Source: Streptomyces xiamenensis
Lineage (GTDB): Bacteria; Actinomycetota; Actinomycetes; Streptomycetales; Streptomycetaceae
Length of the DNA stretch: 64,000 nucleotides
Assembly: GCF_000993785.3 (NCBI RefSeq)
Contig: NZ_CP009922.3
Location: 2,852,001 to 2,916,000, forward strand
Direction of reading: 5' to 3'
The translations under genes and the position numbers were made by a program. The notes under the pieces are model-generated. The model was not told the DNA's origin and did no database searches. It saw only the letters and a program-made list of their open reading frames with translations. Of the stretch, positions 34,722 through 44,191 are shown one piece after another; position 1 is the first letter of the stretch, and the number at the start of each line of letters is the position of its first letter.

Positions 34722-37394
34722 ATGAGCGAGCACCGTCGCAAGCCGCCGCAATCGCGCGGCCGCCGCGCCGCGGCGCCTTCCGGCCGCCGGGCCGCGCCGC
34801 CGCCGCCGCGCGAGGAGAGCGGCGGGAGCGGGCATCGGCGCGAGGCAGCCGCGAACGCGGCCGAAGGCGCGGGCCGCCGCGCCGCCAGGCGTCGGCCGGA
34901 GCCCCCCCCGAAAAAGCGATTCATCGACTACCCGCGCGCCCAGCACACGGGCGCGCGCCGCTGGCTGCCCTCCTGGAAGCAGGTCCTGGGCTCGGCGATC
35001 ATCTTCATGGGCATGCTGGTCGGTCTGGTCGGCCTGGCGTACGCGATGGTCGACATCCCGGACCCGAACAGGGCCGCCGAGAGCCAGAAGAACGTCTACT
35101 ACTGGGACGACGGCACGGAGATGGTCGTCGCGGGCGGCGGTGACTACAACCGGCAGATCATCCCGTTCACCGAGATCCCCACCGACATGGTGGACTCGGT
35201 GGTCGCCGCGGAGAACGCGACGTTCTGGGAGGACCCCGGCGTCGACCTCAAGGGCATCGCCCGCGCCGTGGTGAACATGGCCCAGGGCGGGGACACCCAG
35301 TCCGGCTCGACCATCACCCAGCAGTACGTGAAGAACATGTACCTGGACCAGAGCCAGACGCTGAGCCGTAAGTTCAAGGAACTGCTGATCTCGGTCAAGG
35401 TGTCCTCCGACGTACCCAAAGAAGAGATCATGGCCGGGTACCTCAACACCGCGTACTTCGGCCGGGGGGCCTACGGCATCCAGGCGGCGGCCCGGGCGTA
35501 CTACGACAAGGACGCCAAGGACCTCAACGCCAATGAGTGTGCCTACCTCACGACCCTGCTGAAGGGCGCCGACCTCTACGACACCTCGGGCGGTCTTGGC
35601 GGCGCCGAGCGCGCCCCCGCCAACATCGAGCGGGCCACCAACCAGTGGGTGACGGTCCTGGACCGCCGGGTCGCGGTCGGCAACATGGACAAGTCGGAAC
35701 GCGACGAGTACACCGAGTTCCCGATGCCGCAGGAGCTCAAGCCGGCCACCAACCTGGCCGGCCAGATCGGCTACCTCAAGGAACTGGCCGACAACTACCT
35801 GATCAACAACGACGACATCGACGTCGACGCGGACAAGCTCGCCATGGGCGGCTACTCCATCCACACCACCTTCAACCAGGAGATGGTGCGCCAGATGGAG
35901 GAGGCGGTCCAGCAGGTCATCGACGACAATCTGGACCCGGAGAACCGCGAGGAGGACGAGCACGTCCAGTTCGGCGGCGCGGCGGTGGTCCCCGGTGACG
36001 GTGCGGTGGTCGCCATCTACGGCGGGCACAACGCGGTCGAGCACTACCTGAACAACGCCAACAACGCAGGGGCCCAGGTCGGTTCGACCTTCAAGCCCTT
36101 CGTCCTGGCGGCGGCGATGCGCGACGGCGTGCGGGATCCGCAGAAGCCGGCCGATCAGCCGGACAAGGACCGCACCCCGATCTCGCCGGAGAGCGTCTAC
36201 TCCAGCGAGAACAATCTGCTGATCCGCAACTACGACGGGGAGATCTGGTACGGCGAGGACCCCGAGACGGGCGAGGACAAGGAATGGCATCAGCCGAACT
36301 TCGAGGCCGGTGAAGAGGGAGACATCACCATTCGCCGCGCGATGGAGATCTCCTCCAACTCCCCCTTCGTCCAGTTGGGCATGGACGTCGGCCCGGCCAA
36401 GGTCAAAGAGGCCGCCATGGACGCGGGGCTGCTGGAAAGCACCCTGGGCCCGGCGGACGACAGCGTTCCCTCCTTCGCCCTCGGTGTCTCCACCCCGGGC
36501 CCGATCCGGATGGCCACCGCGTACGCCACCTTCGCGGCCAGCGGCGAGCAGGCCGACCCGTACTTCGTGACCCACGCGGAGCGCGAAGGCGTGTCCGTCT
36601 ACGAACACGAGACGAAGCCCGAACGGCACTTCGAAGCCAACATCGCCGACAACGTCACCGATGTGCTGGTCAATGTGGTGACCGGTGAACAGGGCAGTGG
36701 CCGGAAGGTACAGGCGCTCGGGCGACCCGTCGCCGCCAAGACGGGCACCACGGACGGCAACAACAGCGCCTGGTTCGTCGGCTACACGAAGCAGCTCTCC
36801 ACGGCGATCGGCATGTGGCGCTTCCCGGACTCCGAGGACATCGACCCCGCGGACCGCAAGTTCCTCTCCATGCGCGGCACCGCCGGGATGGAGAAGATCA
36901 CGGGTGGGTCGCTCCCCGCCGACATCTGGCTCGGCTTCATGAAGGAAGCCACCAAGAACGACCCCGTCGAGGACTTCCCCAAGCCCGGCAAGGTCGGCGA
37001 GGAGTACCGCGGCATCGGCACCGAGCCCGAGCTGCCCGACCCGCCGCCGGTCGAGGAGACCGAGGAGCAGGACGAGCCCGAGGTCGACGAGAGCGAGGAG
37101 CCGGAGACCGACCCGGAGCCCGACCCGCCGGCCGACCCGGACCCGGACCCGACCGACTCCTGTCAGCCCGGAGACCAGAACTGCGCCAGCGGTGGCAGCT
37201 CCCAGGGCGGCGACAGCGGAGGGAACGGCCTCCCGGGCGGGGGCAACGCCGGCAATATCGAGGGCGGCAGCGGCACCGACTCCGGAGCGGACGCGGGAGC
37301 GGACGCCGGAGCGGACGCGGGCTCCGGAGAAACCGACTCCAGCGGGGATTCCGACAGCGGAGCCTCAGGCTGGTGGAGCGGAGGAACCGGTTAG
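34722..37394 (+). CDS. bifunctional penicillin-binding protein (transglycosylase/transpeptidase)
   Basis: Class A PBP of 890 residues. A basic cytosolic tail of about 85 residues is followed by one membrane helix (VLGSAIIFMGMLVGLVGLAY, about 87-107). The GT51 transglycosylase domain has its catalytic Glu at about 164 (VVAAENATFWEDPGVD) and GSTITQQYVK. The transpeptidase motifs are Ser455-Thr-Phe-Lys458, SSN (EISSNSPF) and Lys673-Thr-Gly (AAKTGTTDGNN). The tail after residue 760 is rich in Pro/Glu/Asp and ends in Gly/Ala/Asp repeats (GADAGADAGADAG), probably unfolded and outside the cell. It polymerises and cross-links peptidoglycan. Confidence 0.95.
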   Translation: MSEHRRKPPQSRGRRAAAPSGRRAAPPPPREESGGSGHRREAAANAAEGAGRRAARRRPEPPPKKRFIDYPRAQHTGARRWLPSWKQVLGSAIIFMGMLVGLVGLAYAMVDIPDPNRAAESQKNVYYWDDGTEMVVAGGGDYNRQIIPFTEIPTDMVDSVVAAENATFWEDPGVDLKGIARAVVNMAQGGDTQSGSTITQQYVKNMYLDQSQTLSRKFKELLISVKVSSDVPKEEIMAGYLNTAYFGRGAYGIQAAARAYYDKDAKDLNANECAYLTTLLKGADLYDTSGGLGGAERAPANIERATNQWVTVLDRRVAVGNMDKSERDEYTEFPMPQELKPATNLAGQIGYLKELADNYLINNDDIDVDADKLAMGGYSIHTTFNQEMVRQMEEAVQQVIDDNLDPENREEDEHVQFGGAAVVPGDGAVVAIYGGHNAVEHYLNNANNAGAQVGSTFKPFVLAAAMRDGVRDPQKPADQPDKDRTPISPESVYSSENNLLIRNYDGEIWYGEDPETGEDKEWHQPNFEAGEEGDITIRRAMEISSNSPFVQLGMDVGPAKVKEAAMDAGLLESTLGPADDSVPSFALGVSTPGPIRMATAYATFAASGEQADPYFVTHAEREGVSVYEHETKPERHFEANIADNVTDVLVNVVTGEQGSGRKVQALGRPVAAKTGTTDGNNSAWFVGYTKQLSTAIGMWRFPDSEDIDPADRKFLSMRGTAGMEKITGGSLPADIWLGFMKEATKNDPVEDFPKPGKVGEEYRGIGTEPELPDPPPVEETEEQDEPEVDESEEPETDPEPDPPADPDPDPTDSCQPGDQNCASGGSSQGGDSGGNGLPGGGNAGNIEGGSGTDSGADAGADAGADAGSGETDSSGDSDSGASGWWSGGTG

Positions 37395-37457
37395 CGGTTC
37401 CGACAGCTAGCCGAGTCATCGGCTGACCCTGGTGGGTCGTACGGCAGGATTGTGGGC

Positions 37458-38894
37458 ATGGCACCGACCACCCCACCCGTGCCCGTACGGCCCACCACGC
37501 ATGATGAGGTGGCCGCCGCCGGCAGTGAGCTGATCGGGGGGCCCGCGGGGAAGCGGGTCGCCCCGGGGCGGGGATGGTGGAACCCGGCCCGGGTCATCGT
37601 GCTCGTGATGATCGGGATGTTCGCCCTCGGCATGGTGCAGAAGCTGCCCTGCTACACGGACAGCTGGGTCGGCGGGCCCACCGCCCAGTACACCCAGGCG
37701 TGCTACTCGGACATCCCGCACCTCTACTACGGGCGGGGCTTCGCGGACGGGCTCATCCCCTACTTCGACCGCATCCCCGACACCCTTTCCCCTGACAAAA
37801 ACTTCCTCGAATACCCGGTACTCACCGGGCTGTTCATGGAGGTCGCCGCCTGGCTCACCCCGGCCGCCATCACCACCCCGGCGCCCGCACAGCTGTACTG
37901 GCTCGTGAATGCGGGGATGCTGCTGATCTGTGCGGCGGTCATCGCGGGCTGTGTCAGCCGCATCCACCGGGACCGGCCCTGGGACGGGCTGCTGGTGGCG
38001 CTCGCCCCCGCGCTGGCGCTGACCGCCACCATCAACTGGGACCTGCTGGCCGGGGCGCTCCTGTGCGGGGCGCTGTTGATGTGGTCGCGCGGCAGGCCGC
38101 TCGCCACCGGGGTGCTCCTGGGGCTCGCCACCGCCGCCAAGCTCTATCCGCTGCTGCTGCTCGGCCCCTTGTTCCTGCTGTGCTGGCGGGCCGGGCGCCT
38201 GCGGGAGTTCGCGACCACGCTGCTGAGCGCCGCCGGGGCCTGGCTGGTGGTGAACGGTCCGGTGATGCTGCTGGCCTGGGAGGGCTGGGCGACCTTCTAC
38301 GCCTTCAGCGAGGAGCGGCCCGTCGACTTCGGTTCGTTCTGGCTCATCCTCGCCCAGCGCACCGACTTCCCGCTGGACTCGGTCAATACCTACGCCACGG
38401 TGCTGACGCTGCTCGGCTTCGCCGGGATCGCGCTGCTGGCTCTCCGGGCGCCGCGCCGGCCCCGGCTGGCGCAGTTGGCCTTCCTCGTCGTCGCCGTCTT
38501 CATCCTCACCAACAAGGTCTACTCACCGCAGTACGTGCTCTGGCTGATCCCCCTCGCTGCTCTGGCCCGCCCCCGCTGGCGGGACTTCCTCATCTGGCAG
38601 GCCGGTGAGGTGCTCTACTTCTTCGGCATCTGGATGTATCTCGCGTACATCACCGGCGACGGCAATGAGGGGCTTCCAGTGGGCGGCTACCAGCTGGCCA
38701 TCGCAGCACATCTCTTGGGCACGCTCTATCTCTGTGTGATGATCGTTCGCGATGCGCTACGGCCCGATCATGATGTGATCCGCCGCGGTGGGTCCGACGA
38801 CCCAGGAGGAGGTGTCCTGGACGGTGCGCCCGATGTCTTCACCCTGCGCCGCCGGCCCTCCGCCATCGACTGGGGCGTTTCACGTGAAACATGA
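37458..38894 (+). CDS. GT87-type (DUF2029) polyprenyl-linked mannosyltransferase-like membrane protein
   Basis: Membrane protein of 478 residues with about ten helices. The periplasmic loop after helix 1 carries the GT-C type acidic motif area (YTDSWVGG, CYSDIPHLYYGRGF), and GLATAAKLYPLLLLGPLFL is typical of GT87 enzymes, which use lipid-linked sugars. Substrate unknown. ATG 37458 is chosen. The last codons overlap a parS site and read VSRET before the stop. The MFS gene follows 12 nt later. Confidence 0.85.
   Translation: MAPTTPPVPVRPTTHDEVAAAGSELIGGPAGKRVAPGRGWWNPARVIVLVMIGMFALGMVQKLPCYTDSWVGGPTAQYTQACYSDIPHLYYGRGFADGLIPYFDRIPDTLSPDKNFLEYPVLTGLFMEVAAWLTPAAITTPAPAQLYWLVNAGMLLICAAVIAGCVSRIHRDRPWDGLLVALAPALALTATINWDLLAGALLCGALLMWSRGRPLATGVLLGLATAAKLYPLLLLGPLFLLCWRAGRLREFATTLLSAAGAWLVVNGPVMLLAWEGWATFYAFSEERPVDFGSFWLILAQRTDFPLDSVNTYATVLTLLGFAGIALLALRAPRRPRLAQLAFLVVAVFILTNKVYSPQYVLWLIPLAALARPRWRDFLIWQAGEVLYFFGIWMYLAYITGDGNEGLPVGGYQLAIAAHLLGTLYLCVMIVRDALRPDHDVIRRGGSDDPGGGVLDGAPDVFTLRRRPSAIDWGVSRET
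38877..38890. promoter_or_regulatory. parS site
   Basis: Exact GTTTCACGTGAAAC, the ParB-binding palindrome of actinomycetes, at the 3' end of the GT87-type gene where it encodes VSRET followed by the stop codon. Confidence 0.97.
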
Positions 38895-38906
38895 AGGGCG
38901 GAACGC

Positions 38907-40235
38907 GTGACTGTCGTCACCGATCTCCGGACGCTGTGGCGCTTCCCCAACTTCCGGCGGCTGCTGACCGTCCGGCTGCTCTCCCAGTTCTCCGATGGCG
39001 CCTTCCAGGTCGGGCTGGCCACCTATGTGGTCTTCTCCCCCGAGCAGCAGACCACCCCGGGCGATATCGCGGCGGCCATGGCCGTCCTGCTGCTGCCCTA
39101 CTCACTCCTCGGCCCGTTCGCCGGTGTCCTGCTGGACCGCTGGCGCCGGCGCCAGGTGCTGCTCTACGGGAATCTGCTGCGGTCGGTGATGGCGGCCGTC
39201 ACCTGTGCCCTGGTGATCCACGGCGTGCCCAACTGGCTCTTCTATCTCTCGGCGCTCTCGGTGACCGGGGTCAACCGCTTCATCCTGGCCGGACTCTCCG
39301 CTTCGCTGCCACGGGTGGTGGATCCGGACCGTCTGGTGGTCGCCAACGCGCTGTCCCCGACCGCTGGCACCCTTGCCGCCACGGTGGGCGGCGGGGTGAC
39401 CCTGGTGACCCAGGTACTCACCCACACCGCCGTCAGTGAGGACGCGCTGGCGCTGATCGCGGCTTCGCTGATCTACGGCGCCGCCGGCGTCGCCGCCCTG
39501 CGGATGGGCCGGGATCTGCTGGGGCCGAACCCGGCTGAGATTCAGCCGCGGGTGGTGGCCGCGGTCGCCTCCACCGCGCGGGGACTGGCCGCCGGGCTGC
39601 GGCATCTCACCCAGCGCCGACTGGCGTCCTGGGCTCTGGCCGGAGTGGTGCTGATGCGTTTCGGCTACGGCGCGCTGCTGGTGATGCTGCTGATGCTGGC
39701 CCGCAACTCCTGGGGCAACGACGGCAATGGCAACGGCATGACGCTGCTCGGACTCGCGGTCGGCAGCACCGGCGCCGGCTTCTTCGCCGCCGCTGTGCTG
39801 ACACCCGGCGCGGTGGCGCGGTGGGGACGGCTGGGCTGGTTCTCCCTCTGCGCCGCCACCGCCGCCGTACTGCTGCCTCCCCTCGGGCTGCCCTTCCACC
39901 CGGTGCCCATGCTGATCGCCGCGTTCGTGCTCGGGCTGACCTCGCAGGGCGCGAAGATCGTCACGGACACCGTGGTGCAGTCCTCGATCGACGATGTCTA
40001 CCGGGGCCGGATCTTCGCCCTCTACGACATGCTGTTCAACATCGCCTTCGTCAGCTCCGCCGGGCTGGCCGCGCTGATGCTCCCGCCCGACGGACGCTCC
40101 GCACAACTGCTGTTGCTGGTGTCCGCCCTCTTCGCCATCACCGCGGCCCTCATCTTCCGGCTGCATCGCGGCACTGTTTCACGTGAAACACCGCCGCTGC
40201 CGCCCGTCAGCCCCGAGACGCCCACCATTCCTTGA
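38907..40235 (+). CDS. MFS transporter
   Basis: Major-facilitator protein of 442 residues with about twelve helices. It opens with TLWRFPNFRRLLTVRLLSQF and shows the GVLLDRWRRRQVLLYGN loop of the family after helix 2. The substrate is unknown. GTG 38907 lies 12 nt after the GT87-type gene, so the two are probably one transcript. A parS site is embedded near the 3' end. The end overlaps the 3' end of the pcnA gene by 29 nt. Confidence 0.88.
   Translation: MTVVTDLRTLWRFPNFRRLLTVRLLSQFSDGAFQVGLATYVVFSPEQQTTPGDIAAAMAVLLLPYSLLGPFAGVLLDRWRRRQVLLYGNLLRSVMAAVTCALVIHGVPNWLFYLSALSVTGVNRFILAGLSASLPRVVDPDRLVVANALSPTAGTLAATVGGGVTLVTQVLTHTAVSEDALALIAASLIYGAAGVAALRMGRDLLGPNPAEIQPRVVAAVASTARGLAAGLRHLTQRRLASWALAGVVLMRFGYGALLVMLLMLARNSWGNDGNGNGMTLLGLAVGSTGAGFFAAAVLTPGAVARWGRLGWFSLCAATAAVLLPPLGLPFHPVPMLIAAFVLGLTSQGAKIVTDTVVQSSIDDVYRGRIFALYDMLFNIAFVSSAGLAALMLPPDGRSAQLLLLVSALFAITAALIFRLHRGTVSRETPPLPPVSPETPTIP
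40176..40189. promoter_or_regulatory. parS site
   Basis: Exact GTTTCACGTGAAAC within the 3' part of the MFS gene, read in frame as VSRET. It extends to 16 nt with flanking T and A (TGTTTCACGTGAAACA), the full parS consensus. Confidence 0.97.
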
Positions 40236-41706
40236 GTGCGGCCACGGCCGCCTCGTGCTCCATCGGGCCGTGCTCCAGGCGCAGTTCCAGGAGGTGGCGG
40301 TAGGCCTCACCGATCTCGGGCCCCGGGCCGATGTCCAGGATCTTCATGATCTCGTTGCCGTTGAGGTCCGGACGGATCGCGTCCAGTTCCTCCTGCTCCT
40401 GAAGCTGGGAGATCCGCAGCTCCAGTCCGTCGTAGGACTGGGAGAGTGCCAGCGCCTTCCGCTTGTTCCGGGTGGTGCAGTCCGAGCGGGTCAGCTTGTG
40501 CAGCCGGTCCAGCAGCGGGCCGGCGTCCCGTACATAGCGACGCACCGCGGAATCGGTCCACTCGCCCGTGCCGTAGCCGTGGAAGCGCAGATGCAGCTCC
40601 ACCAGCCGGGAGACGTCCTTCACCAGCTCATTGGGGTACTTCAGCTTGATCATGCGAGCCTTGGTCAGCTTGGCACCGACCATCTCGTGGTGGTGGAAGG
40701 AGACGCGGCCGTCCTTCTCGAAGCGTCGCGTCTTCGGCTTGCCGATGTCGTGCAGCAGCGCCGCGAGCCGCAGCGTCAGATCGGGGCCCTCGGTCTCCAG
40801 CGCGATGGCCTGCTCCAGCACCGTCAGACTGTGCTCGTAGACATCCTTGTGCCGGTGGTGTTCGTCCCGCTCCAGCCGCAGCGCCGGCAGCTCCGGCAGC
40901 ACATGGCGGGCGAGCCCGGTGTCCACCAGCAGGGTCAGTCCCCGGCGCGGGCGGTCCGCCAGCACCAGCTTGTTCAGCTCGTCCCGGATCCGCTCGGCGG
41001 AGACGATGGCGATACGGTCCGCCATCGCCGTCATCGCGGCGCGCACCTCGTCGGCCACCTGGAAGTCCAGCTGGGCGGCGAACCGGGCGGCCCGCAGCAT
41101 CCGCAGCGGATCGTCGGAGAACGACGCCTCCGGGGTCCCGGGGGTACGCAGCACCCTGCGGGCCAGGTCCTCCAGGCCGTGGTGCGGGTCGATGAACTCC
41201 TTGCGCGGCAGCGCCACCGCCATCGCGTTGATGGTGAAGTCCCGGCGCAGCAGGTCTTCCTCCAGGGAATCCCCGTAGGCGACCTCCGGCTTGCGGGAGT
41301 CCCGGTCGTACGCCTCCGACCGATAGGTGGTGATCTCCAGCTGATAGTCACGATGACCATCGCCCGAGGCGTTTTGCCCCGCTTCAGGGGCCCGCTTGCG
41401 ACAGCCGACCGTGCCGAAGGCGATCCCCACCTCCCACACCGCGTCCGCCCAGGGCCGCACGATGCGCAGCACGTCCTGCGGCCTGGCATCCGTGGTGAAG
41501 TCGAGATCGTTGCCCAGCCGCCCCAGCAGCGCGTCGCGCACCGAGCCGCCCACCAGGGCCAGTGAGAAGCCCGCTGCCTCGAACCGCCTGGCGAGATCAT
41601 CGGCGATGGGGGAGACCCGCAACAACTCACTCACGGCCTGCTGCTGCACCTGGCTCAGCACGGGGAGGGACTGCGGGGCGTGGGTGTCTTTCCTGTCGTT
41701 CGGCAC
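40207..41706 (-). CDS. CCA-adding tRNA nucleotidyltransferase / poly(A) polymerase family
   Basis: Protein of 499 residues of the class II nucleotidyltransferase family (PcnA/CCA type). The active-site motif LVGGSVRDALLGRLGNDLDF is at about residues 55-75 and RRDFTINAMAV follows. An HD domain (LLHDIGKPKTR, SFHHHEMVGAKL) occupies the C-terminal half. Actinomycete genomes have one such gene for repairing tRNA 3' ends, so CCA addition is the likely role. GTG 41706 (VPNDRKDTHAPQ) is the most plausible start, since the open frame beyond it has no family similarity. Confidence 0.92.
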   Translation of the reverse strand: MPNDRKDTHAPQSLPVLSQVQQQAVSELLRVSPIADDLARRFEAAGFSLALVGGSVRDALLGRLGNDLDFTTDARPQDVLRIVRPWADAVWEVGIAFGTVGCRKRAPEAGQNASGDGHRDYQLEITTYRSEAYDRDSRKPEVAYGDSLEEDLLRRDFTINAMAVALPRKEFIDPHHGLEDLARRVLRTPGTPEASFSDDPLRMLRAARFAAQLDFQVADEVRAAMTAMADRIAIVSAERIRDELNKLVLADRPRRGLTLLVDTGLARHVLPELPALRLERDEHHRHKDVYEHSLTVLEQAIALETEGPDLTLRLAALLHDIGKPKTRRFEKDGRVSFHHHEMVGAKLTKARMIKLKYPNELVKDVSRLVELHLRFHGYGTGEWTDSAVRRYVRDAGPLLDRLHKLTRSDCTTRNKRKALALSQSYDGLELRISQLQEQEELDAIRPDLNGNEIMKILDIGPGPEIGEAYRHLLELRLEHGPMEHEAAVAALKEWWASRG

Positions 41707-41833
41707 AACATCACAGGGTACGTGGCCCACCCTCACCGAACCGCCGCTTCCCCGGCCCGCTCCCCGGCACGGAGCCCCGTCAGGCATCGTTACCATGAGT
41801 GCGGGTTCTGGGACGAGGGAACGGGGCAATCGC

Positions 41834-44155
41834 GTGACAGAGGTGCCGGCGATGATCTCCCGTGCCCACCCGGACCGGAGCCGGGGCCCCGCTCTGCGCC
41901 GTGCCCAGCTGATCCTGGCCTCGCTGCTCAGTCTGCTGGTCGTGCTCCCCCTGGTCACCGCCGTGAGCCAGGCGCCGCAGGCCGCACCAGCCCAGGACGT
42001 CGGCAGCGGCCAGCGCACCGCCAGCATCTCCCTCACCGAGATCACCCCCGATGTCCCGGCGCAGGGCGACACCCTCACCCTGCGCGGCACCATCACCAAT
42101 GAGGGCGACTCCGCCATCACCGGCAGTCGGCTGGCTCCCCGCACCGGCACTCTCCTGGACTCCCGGGAGGGTCTGAGCGAGGCGCTGGCGCGGACCGGCT
42201 TCGACTCCGCGCTGGACGGCCGGCTGGTCAACGAGCACGGTCAGGACATCGGCACCATCGCCCCGGGCATGTCCGCCACCTTCGACCTCCAGCTGCCGGT
42301 CGCCGATCTCGACCTCGGCGCGAACGGCGTCTACCAGCTGGCGGTCACCCTGACCGGCCAGACCGAGGCCGAGTCCTGGGACCAGATCCTCGGCGTGGGC
42401 CGCAGCCTGCTGCCCTGGCAGGAAGGGTCGGGCGACGCGGGCTCCAGCACCCAGCTGACCGTGCTGTGGCCGCTGATCTCCTCCACCCACCTCACGGCCG
42501 AGACCGACGCCGACGAGGAGCAGACCCCGGCCTTCCGCGACAACTCCCTGCTCACCGACATCTCCCCCGGCGGCCGGCTGCACGAGATGGTGACGCTCGG
42601 CGCCGACCTCCCCGTCACCTGGGTCATCGACGCCGACCTGCTCGCCTCGGTGGACGCCATGACCGAGGACTACCGCATCCACACCCCGGACGGTCTCCAG
42701 CCCGGTACCGGCCAGGAGGCCGCCCGCAGCTGGCTCGCCGCCCTCGATGACGCCGTGCGGGACCAGGACGTGATCGCGCTGCCCTTCGGCGACCCCGATC
42801 TCGCCTCGCTCGCCCACCGCGGCAAGGATGTCCCCGGCGCCCTGGGCCAGCTGCGCACCGCCACCGAGGTCTCCGCCCTCACGGTGGAGACCGTCCTGGG
42901 CGTCCAGCCCAGCACCGACTTCGCCTGGCCCGTCGAGGGCGCCATCGACCCGGACATCGTCTCGGTGGCCACCTCTGCCGGGGCCCACCACATCATCAGC
43001 CGCAGCGACAGCCTGCGCCCCGGCGACTCCCTCGGGTACACCGAGACCGCCGCCCGTCCGATCGGTGGCGGCACCACCGCGCTGGTCGCCGACAGCACGC
43101 TCTCCCGCCTCTTCGAGGCCGACATGAGCCTGCCGGCCAACGCCGTCACCGCGCGCCAGCAGCTGCTGGGCCAGGCCCAGACCATCGCCCAGCAGGACCC
43201 GGGCCGTGACCGCAGCCTGCTGCTCGCCCCGCAGCGCACCCCGACCGCCGACCAGGCCCAGGCGATGGCCGGCGCGATCACCGCTCTCACCGCGCACCCG
43301 GAGTGGATCACCTTCACCGGGCTGGCCGAGGCCGCCGACGCCCAGCCCGACCCCGGCGCCAACCGGCAGGTCCCGGGCAGCGGCGCCTACCCCGAGCGGC
43401 TGCGCGACCAGGAGCTGCCCACCAGCGCCTTCCAGGAGATGCGCGAGACCCAGCGCACCCTGGACGACTTCCAGGTCATCCTGACCCGCCCCGGCCGGGT
43501 CACCACGCCCTTCGGCAACGCCATCCGCCGTGAGATGTCCGTCTCCTGGCGCGGCCACGCCACCGAGGCCGCCCAGTACCGCGCCACCGTGCAGAGCGAT
43601 CTGACCGGCCTCACCGAGCGCGTGCACCTGATCCAGAAGACCAAGATCACCCTGTCCGGACGCAGCGCCACCATCCCCATCTCGGTGCAGAACAACCTGG
43701 TCCAGGGGGTGCAGAACCTGGAGCTGCGGCTGACCTCCAGCCGCAAGATCGGTCTGGACGTCGGCGACGCCCAGCAGGTCACGGTCAACGGCGGCCACAG
43801 CGCCTCGGTGAAGTTCTCCACCACCGCCCGCGCCAACGGCCTCACCTATCTGGAAGCGCAGCTGTACACGGCGGACGGCAAGCCGTACGGCACGCCGATG
43901 CGCTTCCAGGCCCAGGTCACCTCCATCACCTCCGCCGTGCTGATGGTGATCGCCGGCGGCCTGCTGCTGGTGGTCCTGGCCGGGGTCCGTATGTACACCA
44001 AGCGCAAGCGCGCCGCCCGGCCCGCCGACGCCGACACCGCGCCCGAGCAGGGAGCGGCCACCGAGCCCGCGCCCTCGGGTGAGAGCGGTGCCGACACCGG
44101 CGACGACGGCACCAGCACCCCTCCCGATGGTGAGAGGGTGGATCGAAGCGAGTGA
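41834..44155 (+). CDS. DUF6049-like secreted/membrane-anchored protein
   Basis: Large protein of about 773 residues. A signal peptide or N-terminal anchor (LILASLLSLLVVLPLVTAV) is followed by an Ala-rich stretch. The long extracytoplasmic part begins with a beta-sandwich-like region (TLRGTITNEGDSAITG). Near the C-terminus is a membrane helix (VLMVIAGGLLLVVLAGV) with a basic, then acidic, cytosolic tail. The family has no known function but is conserved next to MurJ in actinomycetes, which suggests a role in cell-envelope assembly. GTG 41834 is used; ATG 41795 is an alternative. Confidence 0.75.
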   Translation: MTEVPAMISRAHPDRSRGPALRRAQLILASLLSLLVVLPLVTAVSQAPQAAPAQDVGSGQRTASISLTEITPDVPAQGDTLTLRGTITNEGDSAITGSRLAPRTGTLLDSREGLSEALARTGFDSALDGRLVNEHGQDIGTIAPGMSATFDLQLPVADLDLGANGVYQLAVTLTGQTEAESWDQILGVGRSLLPWQEGSGDAGSSTQLTVLWPLISSTHLTAETDADEEQTPAFRDNSLLTDISPGGRLHEMVTLGADLPVTWVIDADLLASVDAMTEDYRIHTPDGLQPGTGQEAARSWLAALDDAVRDQDVIALPFGDPDLASLAHRGKDVPGALGQLRTATEVSALTVETVLGVQPSTDFAWPVEGAIDPDIVSVATSAGAHHIISRSDSLRPGDSLGYTETAARPIGGGTTALVADSTLSRLFEADMSLPANAVTARQQLLGQAQTIAQQDPGRDRSLLLAPQRTPTADQAQAMAGAITALTAHPEWITFTGLAEAADAQPDPGANRQVPGSGAYPERLRDQELPTSAFQEMRETQRTLDDFQVILTRPGRVTTPFGNAIRREMSVSWRGHATEAAQYRATVQSDLTGLTERVHLIQKTKITLSGRSATIPISVQNNLVQGVQNLELRLTSSRKIGLDVGDAQQVTVNGGHSASVKFSTTARANGLTYLEAQLYTADGKPYGTPMRFQAQVTSITSAVLMVIAGGLLLVVLAGVRMYTKRKRAARPADADTAPEQGAATEPAPSGESGADTGDDGTSTPPDGERVDRSE

Positions 44156-44191
44156 GCCGGACTCCGGCCGGGAACCAGAGGTGGGGTAGCG